From the NCBI RefSeq assembly GCF_902150035.1, contig NZ_LR597513.1, positions 1-40,491 on the forward strand: DNA of 40,491 nt, in the 5' to 3' direction. This document shows, piece by piece, positions 1 through 7,539 of the stretch (position 1 is its first letter; every line of letters starts with the position of its first letter). The stretch is from Enorma burkinafasonensis (GTDB lineage Bacteria; Actinomycetota; Coriobacteriia; Coriobacteriales; Coriobacteriaceae). The notes beneath the pieces are model-generated. The model had not been told where the DNA came from, did no database searches, and was given only the letters and a program-made list of their open reading frames with translations. The translations under genes and the position numbers were made by a program.

Positions 1-62
1 TCCGGACATGCCGTCCTCCGATCTCCCGGGGCCGGCCGATCCGGCCCTCAGGGTATCGGGTT

Positions 63-98
63 CCCACATTCATCCGCACATGTGCGGATGAATGTGGG
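63..98. repeat. Perfect 36-bp palindrome with no spacer
   Basis: Two 18-base arms meet at 80/81 and are exact reverse complements; the outer bases are CCCACATTCATC and the centre is GCACATGTGC. Neither strand has a T tract after it, so it is a poor Rho-independent terminator. It lies about 140 bases upstream of the GH5-like gene. It may be an operator, a cruciform-forming site, or the end of a transcript from left of the window. Confidence 0.75.
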
Positions 99-239
99 AG
101 GTGTTCGGATAAAGTTGATAATCAAGGTCCCCCGAATCTTTCGCAGCGCGGCGGATATAGTAGGGTACATGGCCTATACTCAGGTAACCATCGAGCGAGC
201 TATGGTACCCATCGGGCGAGCGATTTGGAGCGTGCGAGC

Positions 240-1340
240 ATGAACAGGGACGGCAAGGCAGAGCGAACGAGGGGCGCGGCGGACCGGATCCTCGGCGTCA
301 ACCTGTCCGGGTGGTTCATCCCCGAGCCGTGGGTCACGCCGTCGCTGTTCGCGGCGACGGGCGCCTCGAACGAGGCCGAGCTCCAGGTCGCGCTCGGCAC
401 CGCCGCGTACAGCGATCGCATCCGCCAGCATTACGAGACATTCATCACCGAGGACGACTTCCGCCGCATGTCGGCTATCGGCCTCAACGCGGTGCGCCTG
501 CCGGTACCGTGGTACACCTTCGGCGCCCAGCAGGAGTCCGAGGTCCACATCCCCGTCGTCGACTACGTCGACCGCGCCTTCGAGTGGGCGCGCAAGTACG
601 ACATGCGTGTGCTACTCGACCTGGCGACGGTCCCCGGCGGCCAGGGCGACTCGAACGACTCCCGCAGCACGCCCGAGTCGACGGTCGACTGGCACTCCTC
701 CACGAACGGGCGGCATATCGCCCTGAACGTGCTCGAGCGCCTCGCCGCGCGCTACGGCACGAACCCCAACCTCATGGGCATCGAGCTGCTCGACTCGCCC
801 ATCATGAGCGTGCGCAAGAACCTTATGACGGTGACCGAGGGCATCCCCAGCCATTACCTCAGGAACTTCTACCGCGACGCCTACGGCCTGGTGCGCATGC
901 ACATGGGCGAGGACAAGATGGTCGTGTTCTCGGCGTCGGGCCACCCCAAGGCGTGGAAGCGCTTCATGAGCAGCTCCCGCTACCGGAACGTGTGCATGGA
1001 CGTGCACCTCTACCACTACCGCGACGAGATGGCGCTCGACATCACCATGCCGCACGGGCTCTCGGCGGCGCTCGCGCGCAACCGCCGCCTCATCCACGAG
1101 GCGCGTCAGGCGGGCTTCCCCGTGATCGTGGGCGAGTGGTCGGGCGCGGCCGTGTTCACGAACGTCTCGATCACGCCCGAGGGCCGCTCGGCCTACGAGC
1201 GCGTGTTCATCTCCAACCAGATGGCGTCGTTCGCCGAGGCGCGCGGCTGGTTCTTCCAGACCTGGAAGACCGAGAAGCGCATCGCCGCCTGGGACGCGCG
1301 CGCCGCGCTGGGCACGCTCGAGCGCGCGATGCTCGACTAG
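240..1340 (+). CDS. GH5 (exo-1,3-glucanase-like) protein with a degenerate active site
   Basis: A (beta/alpha)8-barrel protein of 366 residues resembling glycoside hydrolase family 5 exo-beta-1,3-glucanases. The family landmarks appear in order: GVNLSGW near the N-terminus, EPWVTPSLF, FITEDDFRRM, GLNAVRLPVPWYTFG, VDVHLYHY-like CMDVHLYHYRD, and the nucleophile motif VGEWSG (Glu299). The acid/base motif, normally LNEP, reads LLDSP (Asp185-Ser186), so the catalytic Glu is absent. The usual DLHGAPGSQNG segment is also altered to DLATVPGGQGDSND. There is no signal peptide. The ATG at 240 is chosen over an in-frame TTG at 225 because GGAG (227-230) sits 9 bases before it. By inference it is a non-catalytic carbohydrate binder, or an enzyme with a changed mechanism. 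It ends 4 bases before rsmI, so the two are probably co-transcribed. Confidence 0.8.
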   Translation: MNRDGKAERTRGAADRILGVNLSGWFIPEPWVTPSLFAATGASNEAELQVALGTAAYSDRIRQHYETFITEDDFRRMSAIGLNAVRLPVPWYTFGAQQESEVHIPVVDYVDRAFEWARKYDMRVLLDLATVPGGQGDSNDSRSTPESTVDWHSSTNGRHIALNVLERLAARYGTNPNLMGIELLDSPIMSVRKNLMTVTEGIPSHYLRNFYRDAYGLVRMHMGEDKMVVFSASGHPKAWKRFMSSSRYRNVCMDVHLYHYRDEMALDITMPHGLSAALARNRRLIHEARQAGFPVIVGEWSGAAVFTNVSITPEGRSAYERVFISNQMASFAEARGWFFQTWKTEKRIAAWDARAALGTLERAMLD

Positions 1341-1344
1341 CGCC

Positions 1345-2253
1345 ATGGGTACGCAGGCGCAGGCGGCCGGCCGCCTCATCGTGGTCGGCACGCCGATCGG
1401 CAACCTGGGCGACCTCTCGCCGCGCGCCGTCGAGGCGTTCCGCCGCGCCGACGCCGTGTGCTGCGAGGACACGCGCGTGACGGCCAAGCTGCTCGCGCAC
1501 GCCGGCGTATCGCGGCCGCTCGTGCGCTGCGACGAGAACGTGATCGCGGGCAGGGCGGCGGGCCTGGTGGAGCGCATGGAGGCCGGCGACACGCTCGCGT
1601 TCGCGTCCGATGCGGGCATGCCGGGCGTCTCGGACCCCGGGCAGGTGCTCGTCGACGCGGCGCGCGCGGCGGGCGTGGCCGTCGAGGTCGTGCCGGGGCC
1701 CACGGCGTGCGTCACCGCGCTCGTGGCATCGGGCATCCCATGCGAGCACTTCTTCTTCGAGGGGTTCCTGCCGCGCAAGGCGGGCGAGCGCGCGCGGCGC
1801 CTGGCCGAGCTCGCCGCCGTGCCGGGGGCGCTGCTGTTCTACGAGTCCCCGCACCGCGTGGCGGCGACGGTCGCGTCGCTCGCCGAGGCGTTTCCCGCCC
1901 GCGAGGTCGCGCTCTGCCGCGAGCTCACCAAGCTGCATGAGGAGGTGCTGCGCGGAACGGCCTCCGAGGTGCTCGAGGAGCTGCAGGCCCGCGGCGAGGT
2001 GCGCGGCGAGATCGTGCTCGTGGTGGCGCCGCCGACCGCCGACGAGCTCGCGGGGATCGCGGCGCGCTCCGCAGGCGGCGCGGATGCGGCGGGCGCAGGG
2101 GCCCCTGACCCGGACGGGGCGCTCCGGGCGGACATCGAGCGCGCGCTCGCGGAGGGCGAGGCGCCCTCGGCGATAGCCAAACGCCTCTCGCAGCGCTACT
2201 CGCGCCGCCGCCGCGAGGTCTACGCCATGGTGGTCGATCAGCAGGGCGAGTGA
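1345..2253 (+). CDS. rsmI: 16S rRNA (cytidine1402-2'-O)-methyltransferase RsmI
   Basis: Uses S-adenosylmethionine to 2'-O-methylate C1402 of 16S rRNA in the decoding centre. The 302 residues show the tetrapyrrole-methylase fold signatures of RsmI: VVGTPIGNLGDLSPRA at the N-terminus, CCEDTRVT, FASDAGMPGVSDPG, VPGPTACVTALVASGI and FFFEGFLPRK. A Gly/Ala-rich linker around residues 245-258 precedes a helical C-terminal segment ending in SQRYSRRRREVYAMV, which is typical of the family. Length is close to the usual 280-300. The start lies 4 bases after the preceding stop with no clear Shine-Dalgarno, which suggests translational coupling to the GH5-like gene. Confidence 0.95.
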   Translation: MGTQAQAAGRLIVVGTPIGNLGDLSPRAVEAFRRADAVCCEDTRVTAKLLAHAGVSRPLVRCDENVIAGRAAGLVERMEAGDTLAFASDAGMPGVSDPGQVLVDAARAAGVAVEVVPGPTACVTALVASGIPCEHFFFEGFLPRKAGERARRLAELAAVPGALLFYESPHRVAATVASLAEAFPAREVALCRELTKLHEEVLRGTASEVLEELQARGEVRGEIVLVVAPPTADELAGIAARSAGGADAAGAGAPDPDGALRADIERALAEGEAPSAIAKRLSQRYSRRRREVYAMVVDQQGE

Positions 2254-2326
2254 CGCTTTACATGGCGCTCTCGGCCTTCGATAGGGTAGTCCGGGAGGGC
2301 ATTTTCGCCGAAGCGGATCCAAGAAT

Positions 2327-2382
2327 GTAGTTTACAAACTGCGATCGGGCAGCCAGAAGCGAAAACGTAGTTTACAAACTGC
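2327..2382. promoter_or_regulatory. Twin operator-like direct repeats upstream of metG
   Basis: GTAGTTTACAAACTGC occurs exactly twice, at 2327-2342 and 2367-2382, a 40-base period or about four helical turns. Each copy holds the near-dyad AGTTT-AC-AAACT. They sit between rsmI and metG, 100-160 bases before the metG start, in locally AT-richer sequence. Two phased dyads suggest a transcription-factor site, but I do not recognise the regulator. Confidence 0.6.
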
Positions 2383-2439
2383 ATTTTACCGTCCGAACAC
2401 TCGATGGCAGGCGCAGGCATGGAATCGGCGCGCATGCGA

Positions 2440-2445
2440 TAGAAT
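2440..2445 (+). promoter_or_regulatory. Possible -10 element for metG
   Basis: TAGAAT, 39 bases before the metG ATG, preceded by TGCGA. No good -35 is visible, so this is only a candidate. Confidence 0.35.
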
Positions 2446-2484
2446 GGGAGGTCGAATGCAGCGACCACCGGAGGGGATCCAAGC

Positions 2485-4110
2485 ATGGAGCACACCAAGC
2501 CTTCGTACTACATCACCACGCCCATCTACTACGTGAACGCCAAGCCGCATCTGGGGACGGCGTACTGCACGGTCCTCGCCGACGTGCAGGCGCGGTTCCG
2601 TCGCTCGTGCGGCTACGACGTCAAGTTCCTCACCGGTATGGACGAGCACGGCGAGAAGGTCGCCGAGGCCGCCGAGAAGAACGGTTTCGACTCGCCGCAG
2701 GCGTGGTGCGACTCCATGGAGCCGGCCTTCCGCGACCTGTGGGGCGAGCTCGAGATCTCGAACGACGACTTCATTCGCACCACGCAGCCGCGCCACATCG
2801 CCGGCGTGCAGCGGTTCCTCGAGGTCCTGCTCGACCGCGGCTACATCTACAAGGACGCCTACGACGGCTGGTACTGCCGCCCGGACGAGACCTACTTCAC
2901 CGAGACTCAGGTGCGCCACCACGAGGAGGAGCGCGTCGCCGCCGGCGAGGCCCCAGCCGACCCGGAGCACCCGCTCTGCCCCGACTGCGACCGCCCGCTC
3001 GAGCGCATCAAGGAGGAGAGCTGGTTCTTCAAGCTCTCCGCGTTCCAGCAGCCGCTGCTCGACTTCTATGAGGCGCATCCCGACTTCATCCAGCCCGAGA
3101 CCCGCCGCAACGAGGTGCTCTCGTTCGTGAAGGGCGGCCTCAAGGACCTCTCCATCAGCCGCTCGACCTTCGATTGGGGCGTGCCGTTCCCGTTCGACGG
3201 CAAGCACGTCGCCTACGTGTGGGTCGACGCCCTCATCAACTACCTCTCGGCCGTGGGCTACGGCGCCGAGGGCGACGACGCGGCCCAGACGCTCGCCTTC
3301 CGCTGGCCCGCGCAGGTGCACGTGGTGGGCAAGGACATCATCCGCTTCCACTGCGTGATCTGGCCGGCGCTGCTCATGGCCGCGGGCCTGCCGCTGCCCG
3401 AGAAGGTCTTCGTGCACGGCTTCCTCACCGTGCGCAACGAGGAGACCGGCAAGATCGAGAAGATGAGCAAGAGCCGCGGCAACGTGATCGCCCCGCAGGA
3501 GGTCGTGGACCTGGTCGGCGTGGACGCGTACCGCTACTACTTCATGACCGACGTGGTGCACGGCGCGGACTCGCCCATCTCGTGGGGCCGCATGCGCCAG
3601 GTGTACAACGCCGACCTCGCCAACAGCTGGGGCAACCTCGTCTCGCGCACGCTCAACATGAGCGCGAAGTACTTCGACGGACGGGCGCCCGAGCGCCCGG
3701 CGGACTTCGACCGCGCCTCGGCGCTGCACGACGCGTGCGCGGGCGTGTTCGAGCGTTATGCCGAGCGCATGGAGGCCATGGACTTCGGCGGGGCGGCGAG
3801 CGAGGTGCTCGGCATCGTCTCCGCGGCGAACCACTACATCGAGGACATGGCGCCCTGGGCGCTCGCGAAGGACCCCGAGCGCGCCGACGAGCTCGCGTAC
3901 GTGATCTGGAGCCTGCTCGAGGTGATCCGTATCGCCTCCGAGCTCTACGACCCCTTCATGCCGAGTATCTCCGCCGAGGTGCGCCGCCGCCTGTCGCTCG
4001 ACCCCGCGCCGACGGCCGACCTGGCCGCTGCGTGCGCCTGGGGCGGCCTCGCGGGCGGCGCGCCGGTCGAGAAGGGCCAGCCGCTCTTCCCGCGCCTGAC
4101 CGACGAGTAG
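2485..4110 (+). CDS. metG: Methionyl-tRNA synthetase
   Basis: Charges tRNA-Met with methionine in the cytoplasm (class I synthetase). The 541 residues show ITTPIYYVNAKPHLGTAY, whose PHLGT (residues 21-25) is the HIGH box, then TGMDEHGEKV. A CPDC pair (Cys165/Cys168) lies in the connective region. HVAYVWVDALINYLSA and IRFHCVIWPALLMA follow, and the KMSKS loop is at residues 326-330. A helical anticodon-binding domain fills roughly 370-510. The C-terminal EMAP/Arc1-type tRNA-binding domain of the long bacterial form (about 660-680 residues) is absent, so this is the short form. GGAGGGG (2470-2476) lies 8 bases before the ATG. rsmA follows after 6 bases in an apparent operon. Confidence 0.97.
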   Translation: MEHTKPSYYITTPIYYVNAKPHLGTAYCTVLADVQARFRRSCGYDVKFLTGMDEHGEKVAEAAEKNGFDSPQAWCDSMEPAFRDLWGELEISNDDFIRTTQPRHIAGVQRFLEVLLDRGYIYKDAYDGWYCRPDETYFTETQVRHHEEERVAAGEAPADPEHPLCPDCDRPLERIKEESWFFKLSAFQQPLLDFYEAHPDFIQPETRRNEVLSFVKGGLKDLSISRSTFDWGVPFPFDGKHVAYVWVDALINYLSAVGYGAEGDDAAQTLAFRWPAQVHVVGKDIIRFHCVIWPALLMAAGLPLPEKVFVHGFLTVRNEETGKIEKMSKSRGNVIAPQEVVDLVGVDAYRYYFMTDVVHGADSPISWGRMRQVYNADLANSWGNLVSRTLNMSAKYFDGRAPERPADFDRASALHDACAGVFERYAERMEAMDFGGAASEVLGIVSAANHYIEDMAPWALAKDPERADELAYVIWSLLEVIRIASELYDPFMPSISAEVRRRLSLDPAPTADLAAACAWGGLAGGAPVEKGQPLFPRLTDE

Positions 4111-4116
4111 CGCCCC

Positions 4117-4962
4117 ATGACCACATCGCCCCTAGCCAACCTCGGCGCGACGCGCGCGCTGCTCGATGAGTTCGGGCTGGCGACCAAGCACCGCCTGGGC
4201 CAGAACTTCCTCGTGGACAACCACGTCATCGAGCGCATCTGCGCACTGGCCGAGCTCACCGGTTCGGAACGCGTGCTCGAGGTGGGGCCGGGTATCGGCA
4301 CGCTCACGCTCGCGCTCGTGCAGGAGGCGGCGCGCGTCGTGTCGATCGAGATGGACGCCGAGCTCGAGCCGGTGCTCGCCGAGCACGCCGCCGAGCACGC
4401 GAACTTCGCCTACCTGATGGGTGACGCGCTCAAGGTGCCCCTCGAGCGCATCGTCGAGGCGATGGGCGGCGAGCCCGAGCTGCTCGTCGCGAACCTGCCC
4501 TACAACGTTGCCGCGACGATTATCCTCGCGTTCTTCGAGCGGATGCCGTCGATTCGGCGCGCCGTCGTCATGGTGCAGAAGGAGGTCGCGGACCGCATCG
4601 CGGCCGTGCCGGGCACCAAGGCGTACGGCGCCTACACGGTGAAGCTCGCGCTGCACGGGCAGGTCACCGGGCGCTTCGAGGTGCCGCCGCGCTGCTTCAT
4701 GCCCGCGCCGCACGTCGACTCGGCCGTGGTACGCATCGACCGTCGGAGCGAGCCGCTGGCCGCGAGCGACGAGGTCGCCCGCGTGGTCGAGGCCGCGTTC
4801 GCGCAGCGGCGCAAGACCATCCGCAACTCCATGTCGTCGAACGGGTTTAGCAAGGGGGAGCTCGACCGGGCCTTCGCGGCGACGGGGATCGCGCCCACGT
4901 CGCGCGCCGAGACGCTCTCCGTCGAGGAGTTCATCCGGCTCGCGGGGGAGCTCGCGGGCTGA
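4117..4962 (+). CDS. rsmA: 16S rRNA dimethyladenosine transferase (KsgA)
   Basis: Dimethylates A1518 and A1519 of 16S rRNA late in small-subunit assembly, using SAM. The protein has 281 residues, a normal length. It begins with the family's HRLGQNFLVDNHVIERI segment, then SAM motif I EVGPGIGTLT (residues 55-64). The catalytic motif NLPYNVAA starts at Asn126. The C-terminal helical part carries VDSAVVRI and FAQRRKTIRNSMSS, typical of KsgA. The gene starts 6 bases after metG, so expression is probably coupled to it. Confidence 0.96.
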   Translation: MTTSPLANLGATRALLDEFGLATKHRLGQNFLVDNHVIERICALAELTGSERVLEVGPGIGTLTLALVQEAARVVSIEMDAELEPVLAEHAAEHANFAYLMGDALKVPLERIVEAMGGEPELLVANLPYNVAATIILAFFERMPSIRRAVVMVQKEVADRIAAVPGTKAYGAYTVKLALHGQVTGRFEVPPRCFMPAPHVDSAVVRIDRRSEPLAASDEVARVVEAAFAQRRKTIRNSMSSNGFSKGELDRAFAATGIAPTSRAETLSVEEFIRLAGELAG

Positions 4963-4987
4963 AGCGGGGGATCGGCTGAGGTTCGAG

Positions 4988-5113
4988 CAAGAATACTGTG
5001 GGTAATCTGCGCCATGCCGCTGAGACCCTCAGGCGAGAGAAGTGCCACCTGCGGTTTTGACGTTTGTTTCGACGGTGTGGTCGCCGGTTTGGGAATAAGG
5101 CACAGTATTCTTG
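4988..5113. repeat. 126-bp intergenic element bounded by 13-bp inverted repeats
   Basis: CAAGAATACTGTG (4988-5000) and its exact reverse complement (5101-5113) enclose 100 bases. Inside, CGCTGAG (5018-5024) pairs with 5028-5035 around the loop ACC, leaving one bulged G. Transcribed, the element would close into one long stem with internal hairpins. It ends about 20-30 bases before the tatD start. It could be a miniature mobile element, a structured leader or a small RNA; no target-site duplication is evident. Confidence 0.55.
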
Positions 5114-5133
5114 ATTGAGTTGCGCGAGAGCGG

Positions 5134-6222
5134 GTGGTTGGCATGCCGGTACGCGAATCGAAGACGCTGGCGGAGCAGGAAACGGACGATCGGGGCGCCG
5201 CTCCGACCACGCGGGCGGGCGCCCTTGCGCTCGAGTTCAGGAAAAAGAAGAAATCCAAGGTGCAGGTCTATGCCCCGCCCCGGGTGCCGGTTCCTGTAGC
5301 CGACACGCATGCGCATCTCACCTGCTTCTGGAGCAAGGATCCCGCCGAGGTCGTCGCCCGCGCGGCGCTCGCGGGCGTCGGGCGGCTCGTGACGCTCTAC
5401 GACCCGGTCGCGGACGGCGTCGACCCGCAGGGGTTCCGAGTGCAGCTGGACGCGGTGCTCGAGCGCGCAGGCGAGCTGCTCGCGTGCGCGGCGGCGGACG
5501 GTGCGCCGGCGGATGCGGCGCCGAGTGGGCGGCCGGCCGGTGCGGCGAACGCCCTGGAGCTGCCCGGCCGCGTGCGCTACCTGGTGGGCGTGCACCCGTA
5601 CGGCGCCCCGGACTACGACGACGCGGTGCATGCGCGGCTCGCCGAGGCGCTGAGCGACCCGCGCTGCATCGGTATCGGCGAGATCGGTCTGGACTACCAC
5701 TTCGACGCGGACGATGGGATCGAGGCCGCGCCGCATGATATCCAGATCGCCTGCATGGAGCGGCAGCTCGCGTTCGCGCGCGAGAGCGGGCTCCCGGTGG
5801 AGCTGCACCTGCGCAACGATGACGGCGACGAGGGCCGCGCCGCGCATGCGGACGCCTACCGCGTCCTCGCCGACCAGGGCGTTCCCGAGGCGGGTTGCGT
5901 GCTCCACTGCTTCACGGAGGACCGACCCACGATGGAGCGCTTCGTGGGCCTCGGCTGCTCTATCGCCTTCGGTGGCGCGGCCACCTTCAAGCGCAACGAG
6001 GCGATCCGCGAGGCGTTCGCCGCGTGCCCGCTCGACCGGATCCTCTTCGAGACCGACTGCCCCTACATGGCGCCCGACCCCATCCGCGGGCTCGAGTGCG
6101 AGCCGGCCATGATCGCGTTCACCGTGGACGCACTCTGCCGCGACCGCGCCGCGCGCACGGGCGAGGAGCCTTTGGATATCGCCCGCGCCGCCTGGGGGAA
6201 CGCGCTCAGGCTGTTCGGGTAG
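5134..6222 (+). CDS. TatD-family metal-dependent hydrolase (DNase-like)
   Basis: A TIM-barrel amidohydrolase of the TatD family, whose characterised members are metal-dependent 3'-5' exonucleases or hydrolases. Metal and active-site motifs are VADTHAHL (Asp57, His59, His61), GEIGLDYH, LPVELHLRND, GCVLHCFTED and LFETDCPYMAP. The first roughly 50 residues are an extra, basic segment (EFRKKKKSKVQVY) absent from short TatD proteins. An Ala/Gly-rich insertion lies around residues 118-142. The start is uncertain: GTG at 5134 or ATG at 5143, both with weak ribosome-binding sites. Placement after rsmA matches the common metG-tatD-rsmA neighbourhood of Gram-positive bacteria. Confidence 0.88.
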   Translation: MVGMPVRESKTLAEQETDDRGAAPTTRAGALALEFRKKKKSKVQVYAPPRVPVPVADTHAHLTCFWSKDPAEVVARAALAGVGRLVTLYDPVADGVDPQGFRVQLDAVLERAGELLACAAADGAPADAAPSGRPAGAANALELPGRVRYLVGVHPYGAPDYDDAVHARLAEALSDPRCIGIGEIGLDYHFDADDGIEAAPHDIQIACMERQLAFARESGLPVELHLRNDDGDEGRAAHADAYRVLADQGVPEAGCVLHCFTEDRPTMERFVGLGCSIAFGGAATFKRNEAIREAFAACPLDRILFETDCPYMAPDPIRGLECEPAMIAFTVDALCRDRAARTGEEPLDIARAAWGNALRLFG

Positions 6223-6237
6223 GCCGCTCGCCGCAAA

Positions 6238-6306
6238 GGGCGCGTCCCGCTGCCGGCCAAGCCGCCCGCCGCCGCGCGGGGCGATTGCGGACGCGCTGCC
6301 CGTTTT
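6238..6306 (+). terminator. Probable Rho-independent terminator after tatD
   Basis: CGCGTCC (6241-6247) pairs with GGACGCG (6289-6295), extended by GGG/CCC across a three-base bulge, and is followed by GTTTT (6302-6306). The long GC-rich loop lowers confidence. Confidence 0.45.
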
Positions 6307-6322
6307 CGCCAGCGGCGCCTGC

Positions 6323-6331
6323 TGCTACCAT
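6323..6331 (+). promoter_or_regulatory. Extended -10 promoter element for the PHP gene
   Basis: TGCTACCAT, a TGn-extended -10 (TACCAT), 26 bases before the ATG. The same TACCAT hexamer recurs upstream of other genes in the window. Confidence 0.45.
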
Positions 6332-6357
6332 GGGGGCATACGTACCGGGGAGGCGCC

Positions 6358-7458
6358 ATGGCGAAGAAGGACAAGAACGGGGCCCGCGAGGACGAGGCCC
6401 GCATCAAGCGGAGCAAGAAGGAGGCGCGCGCCCGCGCCGAGGCGGCGGAGAAGGTGCGCCGCAAGGCGGAGCGCAAGGCGGCGAAGGCCCGCAAGCGCGC
6501 TGCCGAGGACGCCGCGACGAAGCTCGTCCAGTGCGCGCGGGCGTCGGCGGACGCGACGCTGCGCATCCAGGAGCCGCGCTCCGCCGAGGGCGCCTGGGAC
6601 CTGCACAACCACTCCGTGTTCTCCGATGGCTCCAAGACCGTCGACGAGCTCGTGGCCGAAGCCCGCGCCGCCGGCCTCGCCCGCATCGCCATCACCGACC
6701 ACGACACCCTCGCGCAGCTCTCCTACGTGCGCGAGCGCTCGCGCGAGCTCGGCTTCCCCGTGCTCGCGGGCACCGAGGTCTCGGCGCACGACCCCGCGAC
6801 GGGCCGCAAGGTCCACATCCTGGCGTTCGGCCTCGAGGCGACCCCCGACGCGTCGGGCCCGCTCGAGCGCCTGGTCGCGCAGACGCTGTTCGACCGCACG
6901 GCGAACACGCTCTGGCAGGCCTGGGTGCTCCGCCGCGCCGGTGCCGAGTTCTCGGGGCACACCGTCTCGCTCGACGAGGTCGTCGCCGTGGCGGGGGAGA
7001 GCAAGGGCGTCTACAAGCAGCATGTCATGGAGGCGCTCACGCGCCGGCCGCAGACCGACCTGGACTACCGCTTCTGCTATCGCTGCCTCTTCAAGGGCGA
7101 CGGCATCGCGGCGCGCGACATCGCCTCGCCGGCGGCGGTGGACGCCGTGCGCGCGGTGCGCGAGCAGGGCGGCGTGCCCGTGCTCGCCCATCCCGGCCAG
7201 ATGGACTCGTGGGGCGTCGTGCCCGAGCTCGTGAAGGCCGGTCTCATGGGTATCGAGGCCTTCCATCCCGACCACGATTCCAAGGATACGGTGCATGCGT
7301 TCGAGCTCGCCGAGCGCTACGGCCTCTTCGTGACCGGAGGCAGCGACTACCATGGCAAGTACGGCGACTCGCCGGCGATGGGCACGAGCTTCATCATGCC
7401 GGGCGAGGCAGGCGAGCGCGTGGAGGAGCTGTTCTTAGCGGAGGAGCGGCTGGGCTAG
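6358..7458 (+). CDS. PHP-domain phosphoesterase (RNase AM/YciV-like) with a basic N-terminal coil
   Basis: Residues 1 to about 60 form a highly charged Lys/Arg/Ala/Glu helix, likely a coiled coil or nucleic-acid-binding tail. A PHP domain of the YciV type follows. Metal ligands are visible in DLHNHSVFSDGS (His83, His85), ITDHDTL (Asp114, His115), GTEVSAH, PVLAHPGQ, IEAFHPDH and GGSDYHG (Asp330, His332). The best-known relative, RNase AM/YciV, hydrolyses 5' ends of RNA and 3',5'-nucleoside bisphosphates; that activity is inferred here only from the fold and motifs. GGGGAGG (6347-6353) precedes the ATG. The gene is transcribed towards the opposing carboxypeptidase gene. Confidence 0.82.
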   Translation: MAKKDKNGAREDEARIKRSKKEARARAEAAEKVRRKAERKAAKARKRAAEDAATKLVQCARASADATLRIQEPRSAEGAWDLHNHSVFSDGSKTVDELVAEARAAGLARIAITDHDTLAQLSYVRERSRELGFPVLAGTEVSAHDPATGRKVHILAFGLEATPDASGPLERLVAQTLFDRTANTLWQAWVLRRAGAEFSGHTVSLDEVVAVAGESKGVYKQHVMEALTRRPQTDLDYRFCYRCLFKGDGIAARDIASPAAVDAVRAVREQGGVPVLAHPGQMDSWGVVPELVKAGLMGIEAFHPDHDSKDTVHAFELAERYGLFVTGGSDYHGKYGDSPAMGTSFIMPGEAGERVEELFLAEERLG

Positions 7459-7539
7459 CGAGGCGCCCGAGCGGGGTCGCCCCGCCGGGACGCGCGCCGT
7501 GCCGGGCCGGACGCCGCGGGCGTGCGCCGCCCCCTGTAA

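Noticed and set aside
4988-5113. TPP riboswitch, suggested by CTGAGA near 5020
   Set aside because: The second conserved TPP-binding segment (CCTGAT-like) is missing, and the downstream gene is unrelated to thiamine.
7471-7485. GCGGGG-TCG-CCCCGC hairpin between the PHP and carboxypeptidase genes as a terminator
   Set aside because: No T tract follows on either strand; it is common GC-rich self-complementarity, so it was not listed.
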